This document shows positions 39,724 to 50,916 of a stretch of 64,000 nt of DNA, piece after piece. The notes under the pieces were generated by a model that had not been told where the DNA came from, did not search any database, and worked only from the letters and a program-made list of their open reading frames with translations. The DNA is from Emcibacter sp. SYSU 3D8. Lineage in GTDB: Bacteria; Pseudomonadota; Alphaproteobacteria; SMXS01. The DNA is taken from NCBI RefSeq assembly GCF_039655875.1, contig NZ_JBBYXK010000002.1, positions 248,001-312,000 on the forward strand. The letters are read 5' to 3'. The first letter of the stretch is position 1. Every line of letters begins with the position of its first letter. The translations under genes and the position numbers were made by a program.

Positions 39724-40365
39724 CTACCGGCGCAGCAACCGGCCTCCGGAGACGGTCAGTGCAAGGGTCACCAGCGCCACGGCCGCCGCGTGGGCGGCAA
39801 GATCGGTTGCCGTCGCGTCGAACGGGTGGCCGATGTTGAGGAGGGCTGCCGATGCCGCTGCACAGGCAAGCCCCGCGAGCCCCGCCGTCAACATGGGATA
39901 AAGCGGGAAAACCCGGCGCAGCAGCACCACAATGGCGACCGCCAGCGGAATCGATGTGCCGAGGATGAACCTCAGGCATTCCAGATCCTCACCGCCCTGC
40001 CAGCCGCTTTCGGCCCAGTTGCGCAGGCAGCCCATGCCGCTCGCGCCGATCCACAGCAGCGCCGCCGGCAGCGGCAGCAACGCCCACAGGCGCGAGCGCC
40101 CGGGCACGCCCAGTTCGAACGCGGCCTTGGCCGCCAACAGGGCGGTGAGCAGCGCACCCAGCGCGGCAAGCCACAGATCGGTGGCCGAGGCCAGCCGGGC
40201 CATCATGGCATCCATGTCGAATATCAGGGAAAGCCCCGCCGCGATCAGCGACGCGACGCCGAGCCACACCAATGTGAGCCGGTTTGGCGAAGCGGCACGG
40301 CGGACCGGCATCAGGCCGGCGCCCAGGTTGCGGATCAGGGATTCGGTGGAGCGGCTGTCTGTCAT
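39724..40365 (-). CDS. nrsF: NrsF/DUF1109-type membrane anti-sigma factor
   Basis: A 213-residue polytopic protein with six hydrophobic segments (about 31-49, 62-82, 92-110, 135-150, 157-177, 186-205), the DUF1109 pattern. NrsF proteins hold SigF-type ECF sigma factors inactive and release them on stress. In Caulobacter conserved cysteines are needed for the response. Cys113, Cys130 and Cys168 here are candidates. The gene directly follows the sigma factor (TAG then ATG, no gap), as in known sigF-nrsF operons. Confidence 0.85.
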   Translation of the reverse strand: MTDSRSTESLIRNLGAGLMPVRRAASPNRLTLVWLGVASLIAAGLSLIFDMDAMMARLASATDLWLAALGALLTALLAAKAAFELGVPGRSRLWALLPLPAALLWIGASGMGCLRNWAESGWQGGEDLECLRFILGTSIPLAVAIVVLLRRVFPLYPMLTAGLAGLACAAASAALLNIGHPFDATATDLAAHAAAVALVTLALTVSGGRLLRR

Positions 40366-40995
40366 CTAGCCTTCCCAGCCGCTCAGCCGCGTCCGCAGCG
40401 ACTTCAGCGCGCGGTGCAGGTTGACTTTCAGTGCCCCCTGAGACCGGCCGGTAGCCATGGCCGCCTCGGCAAGGGTTCGATCCTTCAGCGTCAATTCCTC
40501 GACGGCCTGACGCTGGCCATCGGGAAGCGAGTCGACGGCGCGGCGCAGGTCACCGTCCAGTTCAGGGCGCGTCGGCCTGACGGGCGCGGGGTCGGCATGA
40601 GACGCGTAAGCCAGCTCGTCATGGACTTCACGCGACCGCTGCCGTCCCTGCCGGCGCAGCAGGTCGATGGCACGGCGATCGGCAATGGTGCGCAGCCACG
40701 CCCGGAACGAGCGGGTGGGGTCGTAGGTGTGGCGCGCCCGGTGAATGGTCAGCAAGGTTTCCTGGACCACGTCGTCGACCGTTTCAGGCGGCACGCCGCG
40801 GCCGCGTGCGACCGCCCGGACGAGGGGAACGGACGCGTGCAACAGCGCATCGTAGGCGGCCTGGTCGCCGGCCTGCGCCGACGCCATCAGCCCGCCCAGA
40901 TGGCGGTCGATCTCGTCCCGTTCACGTTTGTCCACTCTGCTGGTTCCGGAAGCGCGGAACGCGCCTTGATCTAGGCTAAGGACACCTGCTGGCAT
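40366..40995 (-). CDS. sigF: ECF sigma factor, SigF type
   Basis: A 209-residue extracytoplasmic-function sigma factor. Region 2 is visible as VDDVVQETLLTIHRARHTYDPTRSFRAWL followed by RTIADRRAIDLLRRQGRQ. Region 4 is SLPDGQRQAVEELTLKDRTLAEAAMATGRSQGALKVNLHRALKSLR. It lies 25 bases downstream of the molybdoenzyme gene and immediately upstream of the NrsF-type anti-sigma. I use ATG 40995, with AGGGA 8-9 bases upstream. The nearby GTAACC-N16-CGAA promoters match the SigF consensus known from Caulobacter, so it probably drives its own operon. Confidence 0.9.
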   Translation of the reverse strand: MPAGVLSLDQGAFRASGTSRVDKRERDEIDRHLGGLMASAQAGDQAAYDALLHASVPLVRAVARGRGVPPETVDDVVQETLLTIHRARHTYDPTRSFRAWLRTIADRRAIDLLRRQGRQRSREVHDELAYASHADPAPVRPTRPELDGDLRRAVDSLPDGQRQAVEELTLKDRTLAEAAMATGRSQGALKVNLHRALKSLRTRLSGWEG

Positions 40996-41020
40996 TTGGC
41001 AAATCCCTATTCGGTCACCC

Positions 41021-41779
41021 TCAGGATCCGCTGAACCAGTTGTAGCCCTTGTCTTCCCAGTAGCCGCCCGGATAGTCGTTGGTCACGAACAGTGCGGCGA
41101 TGTGCTTGGGATTCTTGAAACCCAGCTTGGTGGGCACGCGCAATTTCATGGGGTAGCCATATTTGCGCGGCAGCGGCGATGCGCCGAAATCCAGCGCCAG
41201 AATGGTTTGCGGGTGAAGCGCCGTGGCCATGTCGATGCTTGAATAGTAACCATCGGCACATTTGAACCCCACGTAACGGGCGCGCCTGTCGGCGCCGATG
41301 CGATCGAGAAAGGTCGCGAAGCGCACGCCGGACCACTCGCCGATGGCGCTCCAGCCCTCCACGCAGATATGCCGGGTGATCTGGCTTTCCTGGGGCAGCG
41401 CGCGCAGTTGATCGACGGTCCAGGGCGCCTTGTCCGCGATCATGCCGGACAGTTCCAGCCTGTAGGTTGACCCGTCGACGACAGGCGCGCGGGTTTCCCG
41501 GTAGAACGCATTGAACGGAAACGGCCGGGTGATATCGGCCCGGGAATAGGTGGGCGCCAGCTTGTCGGGGTCGAACAGCCATGCCTGAACCTTGTCGTTC
41601 CAGCGCGACATGGCCATCAGCGCCCGGTCGACCGAATTGCCTTCGACGAGGTTGCAGCCCGTCAACATGGTGAGCGCCCCCAGCGACAGGCTGCCGCGCA
41701 GGAACAGCCGGCGCTCCATGTCGACCAGGTCGGGTTTGATATCCTCAAGTGACGGCCGTTGCGGTCTGGCGAGGCTCAT
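41021..41779 (-). CDS. Exported molybdopterin oxidoreductase of the sulfite oxidase/YedY (MsrP) family
   Basis: A 252-residue molybdoenzyme. The N terminus carries a twin-arginine motif (ERRLFLRG) and a hydrophobic stretch ending in a lipobox-like LTGC, so it may be a Tat-exported lipoprotein. The molybdenum ligand is the Cys in RHICVEGWSAIGEWSGVRF, the SUOX-fold signature, and the C terminus has FKNPKHIAALFVTNDYPGGYW. YedY/MsrP-type enzymes reduce methionine sulfoxide in envelope proteins with a membrane haem partner. The cytochrome b gene just upstream overlaps it by 4 bases (ATGA). Confidence 0.88.
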   Translation of the reverse strand: MSLARPQRPSLEDIKPDLVDMERRLFLRGSLSLGALTMLTGCNLVEGNSVDRALMAMSRWNDKVQAWLFDPDKLAPTYSRADITRPFPFNAFYRETRAPVVDGSTYRLELSGMIADKAPWTVDQLRALPQESQITRHICVEGWSAIGEWSGVRFATFLDRIGADRRARYVGFKCADGYYSSIDMATALHPQTILALDFGASPLPRKYGYPMKLRVPTKLGFKNPKHIAALFVTNDYPGGYWEDKGYNWFSGS

Positions 41780-42417
41780 GGGTTTGTCTCCGCGTCCTCG
41801 ATTCTGCCACCGACGATCATCGGCGGCAGCGTCTTTGGAACGATCAGCACCAACAGGATATGAACGACAAAGAAGCCGACAATGCCGGCCATGGCGAAAA
41901 AGTGGACGACACGGGCGATATCGTATCCGCCCATCAGCCACGCCAGCGTCTGGAACTGCACCGGTTTCCAGATGGCGAGGCCCGAGACAATGGCGAGCAT
42001 GATCAGCATAATGACGCCCGCGTAAAGCAACCGCTGCACGGCGTTGTACCGGCCTGGCCTGTGCGGCAGCCGGAAGGCGAACGCCGCCCTGACATCGCGC
42101 CAGACGCCGGCGGGCGTGATCGGCAGCAGGTCGCGGCGAAAATGGCCGGAGAACAGCCCATAGGCCAGATAGACCAGCAGGTTGACGGCCAGCACCCACA
42201 TGGCCGCGAAATGCCAGGCGATGGCGCCGGCAAGCCAGCCACCAAGGGTGATCGAAACCGGGAACCGGAAGTCGAAGATCGGAGAGGCGTTGTAGATCTG
42301 CCACCCGCTCATCACCATGGCGATCAAGGCCGCGGCATTGATCCAATGGGTCAACCGGACGATAGAAGGATGGATGGCGCGGTGCGGCCGCGGCTGGGTG
42401 CTGGCGTCGCCGGACAT
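41776..42417 (-). CDS. Cytochrome b561-type membrane subunit (haem partner of the molybdoenzyme)
   Basis: A 213-residue membrane protein with four or five hydrophobic helices. It has candidate haem-ligating His residues in RLTHWINAAALIAMVMSGW, AIAWHFAAMWVLAVNLLVYL and VVHFFAMAGIVGFFVVHILL, the layout of cytochrome b561/thiosulfate-reductase-type b subunits. It is the first gene of the minus-strand operon cytb-molybdoenzyme-sigF-nrsF. An exact SigF-type promoter starts 37 bases upstream of its start codon. It likely carries quinol electrons to the molybdoenzyme. Confidence 0.88.
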   Translation of the reverse strand: MSGDASTQPRPHRAIHPSIVRLTHWINAAALIAMVMSGWQIYNASPIFDFRFPVSITLGGWLAGAIAWHFAAMWVLAVNLLVYLAYGLFSGHFRRDLLPITPAGVWRDVRAAFAFRLPHRPGRYNAVQRLLYAGVIMLIMLAIVSGLAIWKPVQFQTLAWLMGGYDIARVVHFFAMAGIVGFFVVHILLVLIVPKTLPPMIVGGRIEDAETNP

Positions 42418-42453
42418 GCGGTTTACCCCGATGCAGGTCTGTATGAGAACTCA

Positions 42454-42479
42454 TTCGCCGGAGTCAGGCTGCGGGTTAC
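42454..42479 (-). promoter_or_regulatory. SigF-type ECF promoter for cytb-molybdoenzyme-sigF-nrsF
   Basis: On the minus strand GTAACC (42479-42474) is followed by a 16-base spacer and CGAA (42457-42454). This is the exact GTAACC-N16-CGAA form reported for SigF-dependent promoters in Caulobacter. The -10 element lies 36 bases before the cytochrome b start. The assignment to SigF is inference, supported by the sigma gene being in the same operon. Confidence 0.82.
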
Positions 42480-42527
42480 ATCATGCCATGAAAATTTCGC
42501 TCGCGGGGCCCTATTGGCGGCGGGCGT

Positions 42528-42553
42528 GTAACCTTTCATACCGTCCTGCCGAA
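42528..42553 (+). promoter_or_regulatory. SigF-type ECF promoter for msrA-msrB
   Basis: On the plus strand GTAACC (42528-42533), a 16-base spacer and CGAA (42550-42553) form a second exact copy of the SigF promoter pattern, facing away from the first. It ends 49 bases before the msrA start. Two identical-spacing sites back to back in a 185-base divergent region argue strongly against chance. Confidence 0.83.
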
Positions 42554-42602
42554 TGACAGGAGAAGGCCGCGCTCCACCCGGTGCGGCCGCAGGAGAGAGC
42601 CC

Positions 42603-43301
42603 ATGAACCGATTCTTTCACCCGCTTTCCCGCATTCTCGCCACCGCGCTCGCCGCCGCCATGCTGACTGCGCCGCCGGCTGCATCCGCCGAGAAGGCGGT
42701 CGCCATTCCGCCGCCCGCGTTCGATGCGCCGTCCACAGCGACGTCGGCAACCGCGATCCTGGCGGGTGGCTGCTTCTGGGGCGTGCAGGCGGTTTTCCAG
42801 CACACCAGGGGCGTCACCAGCGCCGTCTCCGGCTATGCGGGCGGGACCGTCAAGTCGCCGCGCTACAAGGCCGTGACCTCAGGCCGTACCGGCCACGCGG
42901 AAGCGGTCAAGGTAACCTATGATCCCCGGCAGGTTACCTATGGACAGCTGCTGCACATCTTCTTCTCGGTGGTTCACGACCCCACCCAGCTTAACCGGCA
43001 GGGACCCGACACGGGGACCCAGTACCGCTCGGCGATCTTCACAACCAGCGACAGCCAGATGACGGTTGCGACCGCCTATATCGCCCAGCTCGACAAGGCG
43101 CAGGCCTATCCCAGGTCCATCGTCACCAAGGTGCAGGCTGCGCCGAAATTCTGGCCCGCCGAGAACTATCACCAGGACTACGCCACGCTGCATCCGGAAA
43201 GCCGCTACATCGCCTATTACGATCTGCCGAAGATCGCCAATCTGAAGAAGATGTTCCCGCAGCAGTACCGCGATCAGCCGGTGCTGATCGCCGCGAAATA
43301 G
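42603..43301 (+). CDS. msrA: Peptide-methionine (S)-S-oxide reductase MsrA, exported
   Basis: A 232-residue MsrA with the catalytic motif GGCFWG. The fold residues GVTSAVSGYAGG and the C-terminal ENYHQDY are present. Unlike cytoplasmic MsrA it has an N-terminal signal peptide (MNRFFHPLSRILATALAAAM with cleavage near AASA), so it acts in the periplasm. A strong AGGAGAG ribosome site precedes the ATG. It is 4 bases upstream of msrB and is driven by the SigF-type promoter. Electron supply to a periplasmic MsrA is not evident in the window. Confidence 0.95.
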   Translation: MNRFFHPLSRILATALAAAMLTAPPAASAEKAVAIPPPAFDAPSTATSATAILAGGCFWGVQAVFQHTRGVTSAVSGYAGGTVKSPRYKAVTSGRTGHAEAVKVTYDPRQVTYGQLLHIFFSVVHDPTQLNRQGPDTGTQYRSAIFTTSDSQMTVATAYIAQLDKAQAYPRSIVTKVQAAPKFWPAENYHQDYATLHPESRYIAYYDLPKIANLKKMFPQQYRDQPVLIAAK

Positions 43302-43305
43302 GAGC

Positions 43306-43809
43306 ATGGCCATGTATACCAGACGATCCGTGCTGTTCGGCGGCGCCGGCCTGCTCGCCGCCCTTGGGGCGACGGGTGTGGTGCGGGCCGGCGCGAAATC
43401 CGCAGGCGCCGAGACCTTCGAAGTCACAAAAACCGACGCGGAGTGGCGGGCGCTGCTGAGTCCCGCTGCCTACCGGGTGCTGCGCCGCGAAGGAACCGAG
43501 CCGGCATTCACCAGCCCGCTCGACCACGAGAAGCGCGCCGGCACCTTCAGCTGCGCCGGTTGCGGCCTGCCGCTGTTTTCATCGAAGACCAAGTATGACA
43601 GCGGCACCGGCTGGCCCAGTTTCTGGAGGCCGCTGGCAAACGCCGTGCGCACGAAACCCGACCGCTCGCATGGCTGGGTCCGCACGGAAGTGCACTGCCG
43701 CCGCTGCGGCGGCCATCTGGGGCATGTGTTCAAGGACGGGCCCAGACCAACCGGCCTGCGCTATTGCATCAACGGCCTGTCGCTGACCTTCACGCCCGCC
43801 AAGGCGTGA
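43306..43809 (+). CDS. msrB: Peptide-methionine (R)-S-oxide reductase MsrB, exported
   Basis: A 167-residue MsrB with the two zinc CxxC pairs (CAGCG and CRRCG), the SGTGWPSFW motif and the catalytic Cys in GLRYCINGLSL. The N terminus is a Tat-type leader (TRRSVLFGGAGLLAALGATG with AGA near the cleavage site), again pointing to the periplasm. Together with MsrA it covers both sulfoxide stereoisomers. It is the second gene of the SigF-promoter operon. Confidence 0.95.
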   Translation: MAMYTRRSVLFGGAGLLAALGATGVVRAGAKSAGAETFEVTKTDAEWRALLSPAAYRVLRREGTEPAFTSPLDHEKRAGTFSCAGCGLPLFSSKTKYDSGTGWPSFWRPLANAVRTKPDRSHGWVRTEVHCRRCGGHLGHVFKDGPRPTGLRYCINGLSLTFTPAKA

Positions 43810-43854
43810 AGCAGGCCCCGACCGGGCTTGGCCGCGCGCCAGTGCAGGCCAGAC

Positions 43855-46806
<2,952 letters not shown>

Positions 46807-46808
46807 GG

Positions 46809-47387
46809 CTATGCCCTCGGCTTGACCGAGACGGCAAGCTGCAACAGCCGGGAGCTGAGCTCCAGGCCGTGTTCGGCCGCCTTCTGGTCGTCGATGGAGA
46901 ACCGGACCCGGTTGTCCTTGATGACAAATTGCAGGATTCCCGCCGCGCCGCCCCGGCCATCGTCGGTCACCGTCAAAACCGCTGCGCCGCGCACGGCGGA
47001 TAGGGCCGCGGCGACCTCCTTGTCGTCCGGGCCGCCTACATAGAGAATCTGGCAGCCGGAACCCGGGTCGACCGTCTTGAGCCGCCGGACCACGATCGGG
47101 CGGTCGCCGATACGCTGTCCGCTGACCGCCTTGTCCAGCTTGTCGCCGAACGGGTCGGTGCCGGCGATGCAGACATTGACTGCCGCCGACGGGGACTCGA
47201 ACGCCGAGTCCGGCCAGCGCACGAACGCGCCGAATTTGTACAGATACGCCGCCTTGACTGCGGCCTCGACGGGATTGTCGGCCGCCGCGCTGGCCGCGCC
47301 GGGTCCACCAGCCAGCATCACGCCCAGCGCCAATACGGCGCGGGCGCAGAACCAGGACAGACGCCTGATGCGAATCAGATCTTCCAT
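46809..47387 (-). CDS. YfiR family periplasmic protein
   Basis: A 192-residue YfiR-family protein with a signal peptide (leader to about residue 33, ASAAAD). The family core AAVKAAYLYKFGAFVRWPDSAF, NVCIAGTDPFGDKLDK and CQILYVGGPDDKEVAAAL is visible. In Pseudomonas YfiR is a periplasmic repressor of the diguanylate cyclase YfiN. Here no such cyclase is present, and YfiR sits between a TonB receptor (13-base overlap) and a histidine kinase (2-base gap). The common reading of this arrangement is that YfiR relays a signal to the kinase. Confidence 0.9.
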   Translation of the reverse strand: MEDLIRIRRLSWFCARAVLALGVMLAGGPGAASAAADNPVEAAVKAAYLYKFGAFVRWPDSAFESPSAAVNVCIAGTDPFGDKLDKAVSGQRIGDRPIVVRRLKTVDPGSGCQILYVGGPDDKEVAAALSAVRGAAVLTVTDDGRGGAAGILQFVIKDNRVRFSIDDQKAAEHGLELSSRLLQLAVSVKPRA

Positions 47388-49333
47388 CGGGTGCTCACGA
47401 AGAAGCTGCGCTGGACCAGCCCCATCAGGCCGTCCGTCACGAACTCCTGATGTCTCCGGTGCAGCAAATTGGTTCCTTCGACCGACACATCGAGAAATTC
47501 GGTCACCTGCCAGCTGATGCGCGCATCGGCTTCGACATATGACCCCACCCTGGGATCGGGCAACGCCCCGACGCCCCGCACGGCCGCCTCGAAGGAAATC
47601 CCGTGACCCAGGCTGACCGACGACCGGACGGAGAACTGGTAGTCCGGGTCATTGCCCAGGAATTCCTGACCCACAATCTGGCCGGCGCCCGGCTTGAAGC
47701 CCAGGTCCTGATGCAGCCAGTTGACACCGGCGCTGATCCGCCACCAGTCGGCCGCCTGGTAGGTGGCCCAGGCCTCGATGCCGTAGGTGTGGCCGCGCAT
47801 CAGGTTCTCGAAATGCAGCGGCAATATTGTAACAGGGGTCGGCTCGACGCTCAGAAGATCATCGTAGTCATTGAAGAAGGCGGACACCGAAAGCGTCAGT
47901 TGCGGCAACGGCTGGCCACGATAGCCGATCTGGTAGGCGGTCACCTTTTCTGCCTTGAAGCTCTTGCTGCCGGTCAGGAAGTCGACCGTCCCCAGCCTCA
48001 GCACAATGCCGGTGTCATAGGGCGTGGGTGACCGAACCGCCCGCGACACACCGGCCCACAGCAACGTGTCGTCGCCAACCTTCCACGACAGCCGGGCCGA
48101 GGGCAGTACCGCCAGGCCGGAATAGGGATCGTCCTCGAGCTTGACGCCAAGCACCAGCGTGACCGAGTCGCCGAGGCTGATGCTGTCCTGGATGAAGCCA
48201 TTGGTCAGGTAAAGCGTCCCCCGGTCGGGCACGAACAGCAACGCGTCGTTTCCGGTTATGCGGTAGCGCGATGCGCGCTCGCCGCCACCGATGACCACGT
48301 CGTTCCAATCGCCGACCTGGAAGCTGTACTGGACGTCGATATCGAATGTCCTGATCTCGAAACCGGTGTGTTCGGCATTGGCGTCGAAGCGGCTCGCCTG
48401 ATCGAAATAGGCTTGCACCTGAAGGTTCGATCCGTCGTCGAAGCGGTGCTGCCAGCGCGCCAGGACGTTATCGCCGGAGACATTCTGGTGCGCCAGGGCG
48501 CCCGCCTTTTCCTCGCCGCGGTAGAAATTGCCCTGCAAGGTGACCACGTCGTCGCCCGGGGTCCAGTCCAGGCGGAATCCGCCCTGGGGCTTGTGCCAGC
48601 CTTCCTGGCGCTCGGCGCCGCCCACCTGGTCGAGGCTGCTGTAATCCGTCGCCCTGGCATAAAGGCGGTAGGTGAGCTCGGGTCCGAGCCGGCCGCCGTA
48701 CCGGAGCGCGGCGCCGCGCTCCAGATTGCCGCCCCCCAGTTCGATGACGCCGCCCTGGGTTTCGGCAGAGCTTTTGGTGATGATGTTGACCACGCCGTTT
48801 ACGGCATTGGCCCCCCACAAGGTGGCGCCTGGCCCGCTGATCACCTCGATCCGGTCCACGTCACCGGGCATCACGTCCTGCATGTCCCAGTAGACGCCGC
48901 CATAAAGCGGCGTGTAGACGCTGCGCCCGTCGATCATCACCAGCAGCTTGTTGGTAAGCGTGCCGTTGAAGCCGCGCGACGCGATGGCGAAGCTGTTGGA
49001 GGCGACCTGCGCCACCTGCAGATTGGGCGCCAGCCGCAGCATGTCGGGCACGCTCGTGGCGCCCGCCCGGTCGATGTCGTCGTGGGAGATGACGAAGATG
49101 GCGCCGGCCGCGTCGCTGAGCGGCTCAGGCGTCTTCGATGCCGACGTGATCTCCACATTGGCCAGTTCCTCGATGGACATTTCATTCACATCGAGAAGAG
49201 CGACGCGCTCAGCCGCCGCCGCCGGCCCTGCCGCGAGAGAAACGGCGACGATACCCGCCCCGAAGGCACCCGCCGCGCCGGCGCACCGTTCCCTGATAGT
49301 GTCCCGGCACTTCCGAGATGTTGGCCCACGCAT
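47375..49333 (-). CDS. TonB-dependent receptor
   Basis: A 652-residue outer-membrane receptor. A signal peptide (about 1-41, ending AAAAE) is followed by a plug domain (about 60-170, with ISHDDIDRAGATSVPDMLRLAP, IASRGFNG and VEVISGPGATLWGANAVNGVVNI-type segments). A 22-strand barrel follows to the C terminus. It has no N-terminal secretin/signal-transduction extension. The plug resembles the BtuB/colicin I-type receptors often paired with YfiR and hybrid kinases. The ligand is unknown. It overlaps the YfiR gene by 13 bases. Confidence 0.9.
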   Translation of the reverse strand: MRGPTSRKCRDTIRERCAGAAGAFGAGIVAVSLAAGPAAAAERVALLDVNEMSIEELANVEITSASKTPEPLSDAAGAIFVISHDDIDRAGATSVPDMLRLAPNLQVAQVASNSFAIASRGFNGTLTNKLLVMIDGRSVYTPLYGGVYWDMQDVMPGDVDRIEVISGPGATLWGANAVNGVVNIITKSSAETQGGVIELGGGNLERGAALRYGGRLGPELTYRLYARATDYSSLDQVGGAERQEGWHKPQGGFRLDWTPGDDVVTLQGNFYRGEEKAGALAHQNVSGDNVLARWQHRFDDGSNLQVQAYFDQASRFDANAEHTGFEIRTFDIDVQYSFQVGDWNDVVIGGGERASRYRITGNDALLFVPDRGTLYLTNGFIQDSISLGDSVTLVLGVKLEDDPYSGLAVLPSARLSWKVGDDTLLWAGVSRAVRSPTPYDTGIVLRLGTVDFLTGSKSFKAEKVTAYQIGYRGQPLPQLTLSVSAFFNDYDDLLSVEPTPVTILPLHFENLMRGHTYGIEAWATYQAADWWRISAGVNWLHQDLGFKPGAGQIVGQEFLGNDPDYQFSVRSSVSLGHGISFEAAVRGVGALPDPRVGSYVEADARISWQVTEFLDVSVEGTNLLHRRHQEFVTDGLMGLVQRSFFVSTRWKI

Positions 49334-49384
49334 CCGGAATATTCCTTCCCCGCCCCAGAAAATTTTCCGCTACCTCGCCTGTGC

Positions 49385-50623
49385 TCAGGTCATCTGCCAC
49401 GCGTTGAACCAGCCGACCAGCTCACCCGCAGCCATCGGCTTGGCAATGTAGAACCCCTGTATGCAGTCGGCGCCCAGATCGGCGGCCAGGTTCCATTCGG
49501 CCTGCGTCTCGACGCCCTCGCAGATGGTGGTCAGGCTGAGGCTGCGCGCCAGTTGCAGGCTGGCCTCGAGAATGGCGCGGGTGCGTTCGTTGTCCGGCGC
49601 GCCGGCGACGAATTCCCGGTCGATCTTGAGCTCGCTCACCGGCAGCCGGCTGAGCTGCTCCAGGGTGGCGAAGCCGGTGCCGAAATCGTCGATCGCCAGC
49701 CGGAAGCCCTTCAGGCGCAGGCGGGTGGCGATGTCGAGAAAGGCGGACAGGTCGTCGACCAGGCAACTTTCGGTCACCTCCAGCGTCACCGCGGCCGGGC
49801 TGCCGCCCAGCATGGTCACGATGCGCGCCAGATGATCCGGCATGTCCAGATTGACCATGGAATGGGCCGAGATATTGATCGCCACGTGGATGTCCTGGCC
49901 CTGCGTGCGCCACAGCGTCTGGGCTTCCAGCGCCTTGCCAAGGACGAAGTCGGTCAGCAGGTCGATGGTGTCGGACTGCTCGGCGACGCCGATGAAAGAC
50001 ATCGGGCTGACCAGACCATGCTCGGGGTGGCGCCAGCGCACCAGCGCCTCGCTGCCCCAGATGCGGCCGTCGGCGATCCCCACCTCGGGCTGGAAGTCGA
50101 CATAGAATTCGCGCTCGGCCAGACCCCGGCGGATGTCGTCGTCGGAAATACGCGTGGTGCCGCCCGGACGCTTGCGGGGCGCATGGACCACCGCGTTGGC
50201 GGCGGCGAGAAACTCGCGAACCGCCTCGGCGGGGATGGGTTTGGTCACGTTGCCGAGGATGCGCAGGCCGTGCGACTTCGCAAGGCGGCCGGCCGCGGCC
50301 AGGATGTTCCGGTCCTCGCCGCTCATCAGCACGATGCAGGCCTGGGTATCGAAGCCCGCCAGTCCGCGCAGAGTCTCGATGCCGTCCCGGCCCGGCATTT
50401 GCAGGTCACAGAAGATCAGGTCGAATGGCAGGTCGCCGCTGACCTTGGCCAGCGCCTCGTCGCCGTCGCGCGCCTCTTCCACATAATCGGCGCCGGCATC
50501 GAGCAGGATGTTGCGAATGCTGATCCGGACGAAGGCATTGTCGTCGACGACCAGCACCCGGCGGTGCGACACGCCAGTCCGCACGGCGCCGTCCGGCCTG
50601 CCATCCTCAGTGCTCATGTCCAT
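49385..50623 (-). CDS. Response regulator with EAL c-di-GMP phosphodiesterase domain
   Basis: A 412-residue protein from ATG 50623, with a receiver at about 20-140 (Asp27-Asp28 and phospho-acceptor Asp73 in FCDLQMPGRD) and an EAL domain at about 160-405. The EAL motif is at 192-194 in SEALVRWRHP, and DDFGTGFATLEQL with CEGVET and GFYIAKPM completes the active-site set, so it should hydrolyse c-di-GMP. There is no GGDEF domain. GGAG 6 bases upstream supports this start over ATG 50710. It precedes the TonB receptor on the same strand with a 51-base gap. Confidence 0.92.
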   Translation of the reverse strand: MDMSTEDGRPDGAVRTGVSHRRVLVVDDNAFVRISIRNILLDAGADYVEEARDGDEALAKVSGDLPFDLIFCDLQMPGRDGIETLRGLAGFDTQACIVLMSGEDRNILAAAGRLAKSHGLRILGNVTKPIPAEAVREFLAAANAVVHAPRKRPGGTTRISDDDIRRGLAEREFYVDFQPEVGIADGRIWGSEALVRWRHPEHGLVSPMSFIGVAEQSDTIDLLTDFVLGKALEAQTLWRTQGQDIHVAINISAHSMVNLDMPDHLARIVTMLGGSPAAVTLEVTESCLVDDLSAFLDIATRLRLKGFRLAIDDFGTGFATLEQLSRLPVSELKIDREFVAGAPDNERTRAILEASLQLARSLSLTTICEGVETQAEWNLAADLGADCIQGFYIAKPMAAGELVGWFNAWQMT

Positions 50624-50798
50624 CTGCTCCGCCCCCGAGGAGATTATGTGTCGCGAAAAAATTACGTTCGTATGGTTTGGCTGATGGCAAAATGATACCA
50701 CCGCAACCATAGGCTGTCGATGGCGTCCGGCACGCCGATTCCGGACGGCGAATCCGGAGGTTACGCTATTCTTGGAAGGGTGATTCTACCAGGGAAAG

Positions 50799-50874
50799 TG
50801 GTGCCGCTTAGGTGACTCGAACACCTGACCCTCGCATTACGAATGCGATGCTCTACCAGCTGAGCTAAAGCGGC
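50799..50874 (-). tRNA. tRNA-Thr (anticodon CGU)
   Basis: The minus strand folds as a full cloverleaf. The 7-base acceptor stem is GCCGCTT pairing with AAGCGGC. The D-arm has AGCTCAGCTGGTAGAGC, the anticodon stem TCGCA/TGCGA encloses loop TTCGTAA with anticodon CGT, and the T-arm carries GGTTCGAGTC-like TTCGAGT. The 3' CCA is encoded. It reads ACG threonine codons and stands alone between the EAL regulator and the PEP-CTERM gene. Confidence 0.96.
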
Positions 50875-50916
50875 CCTGGAAAACGCCGCAACGGATAGAC
50901 GATGCGGCGGCCGAAA

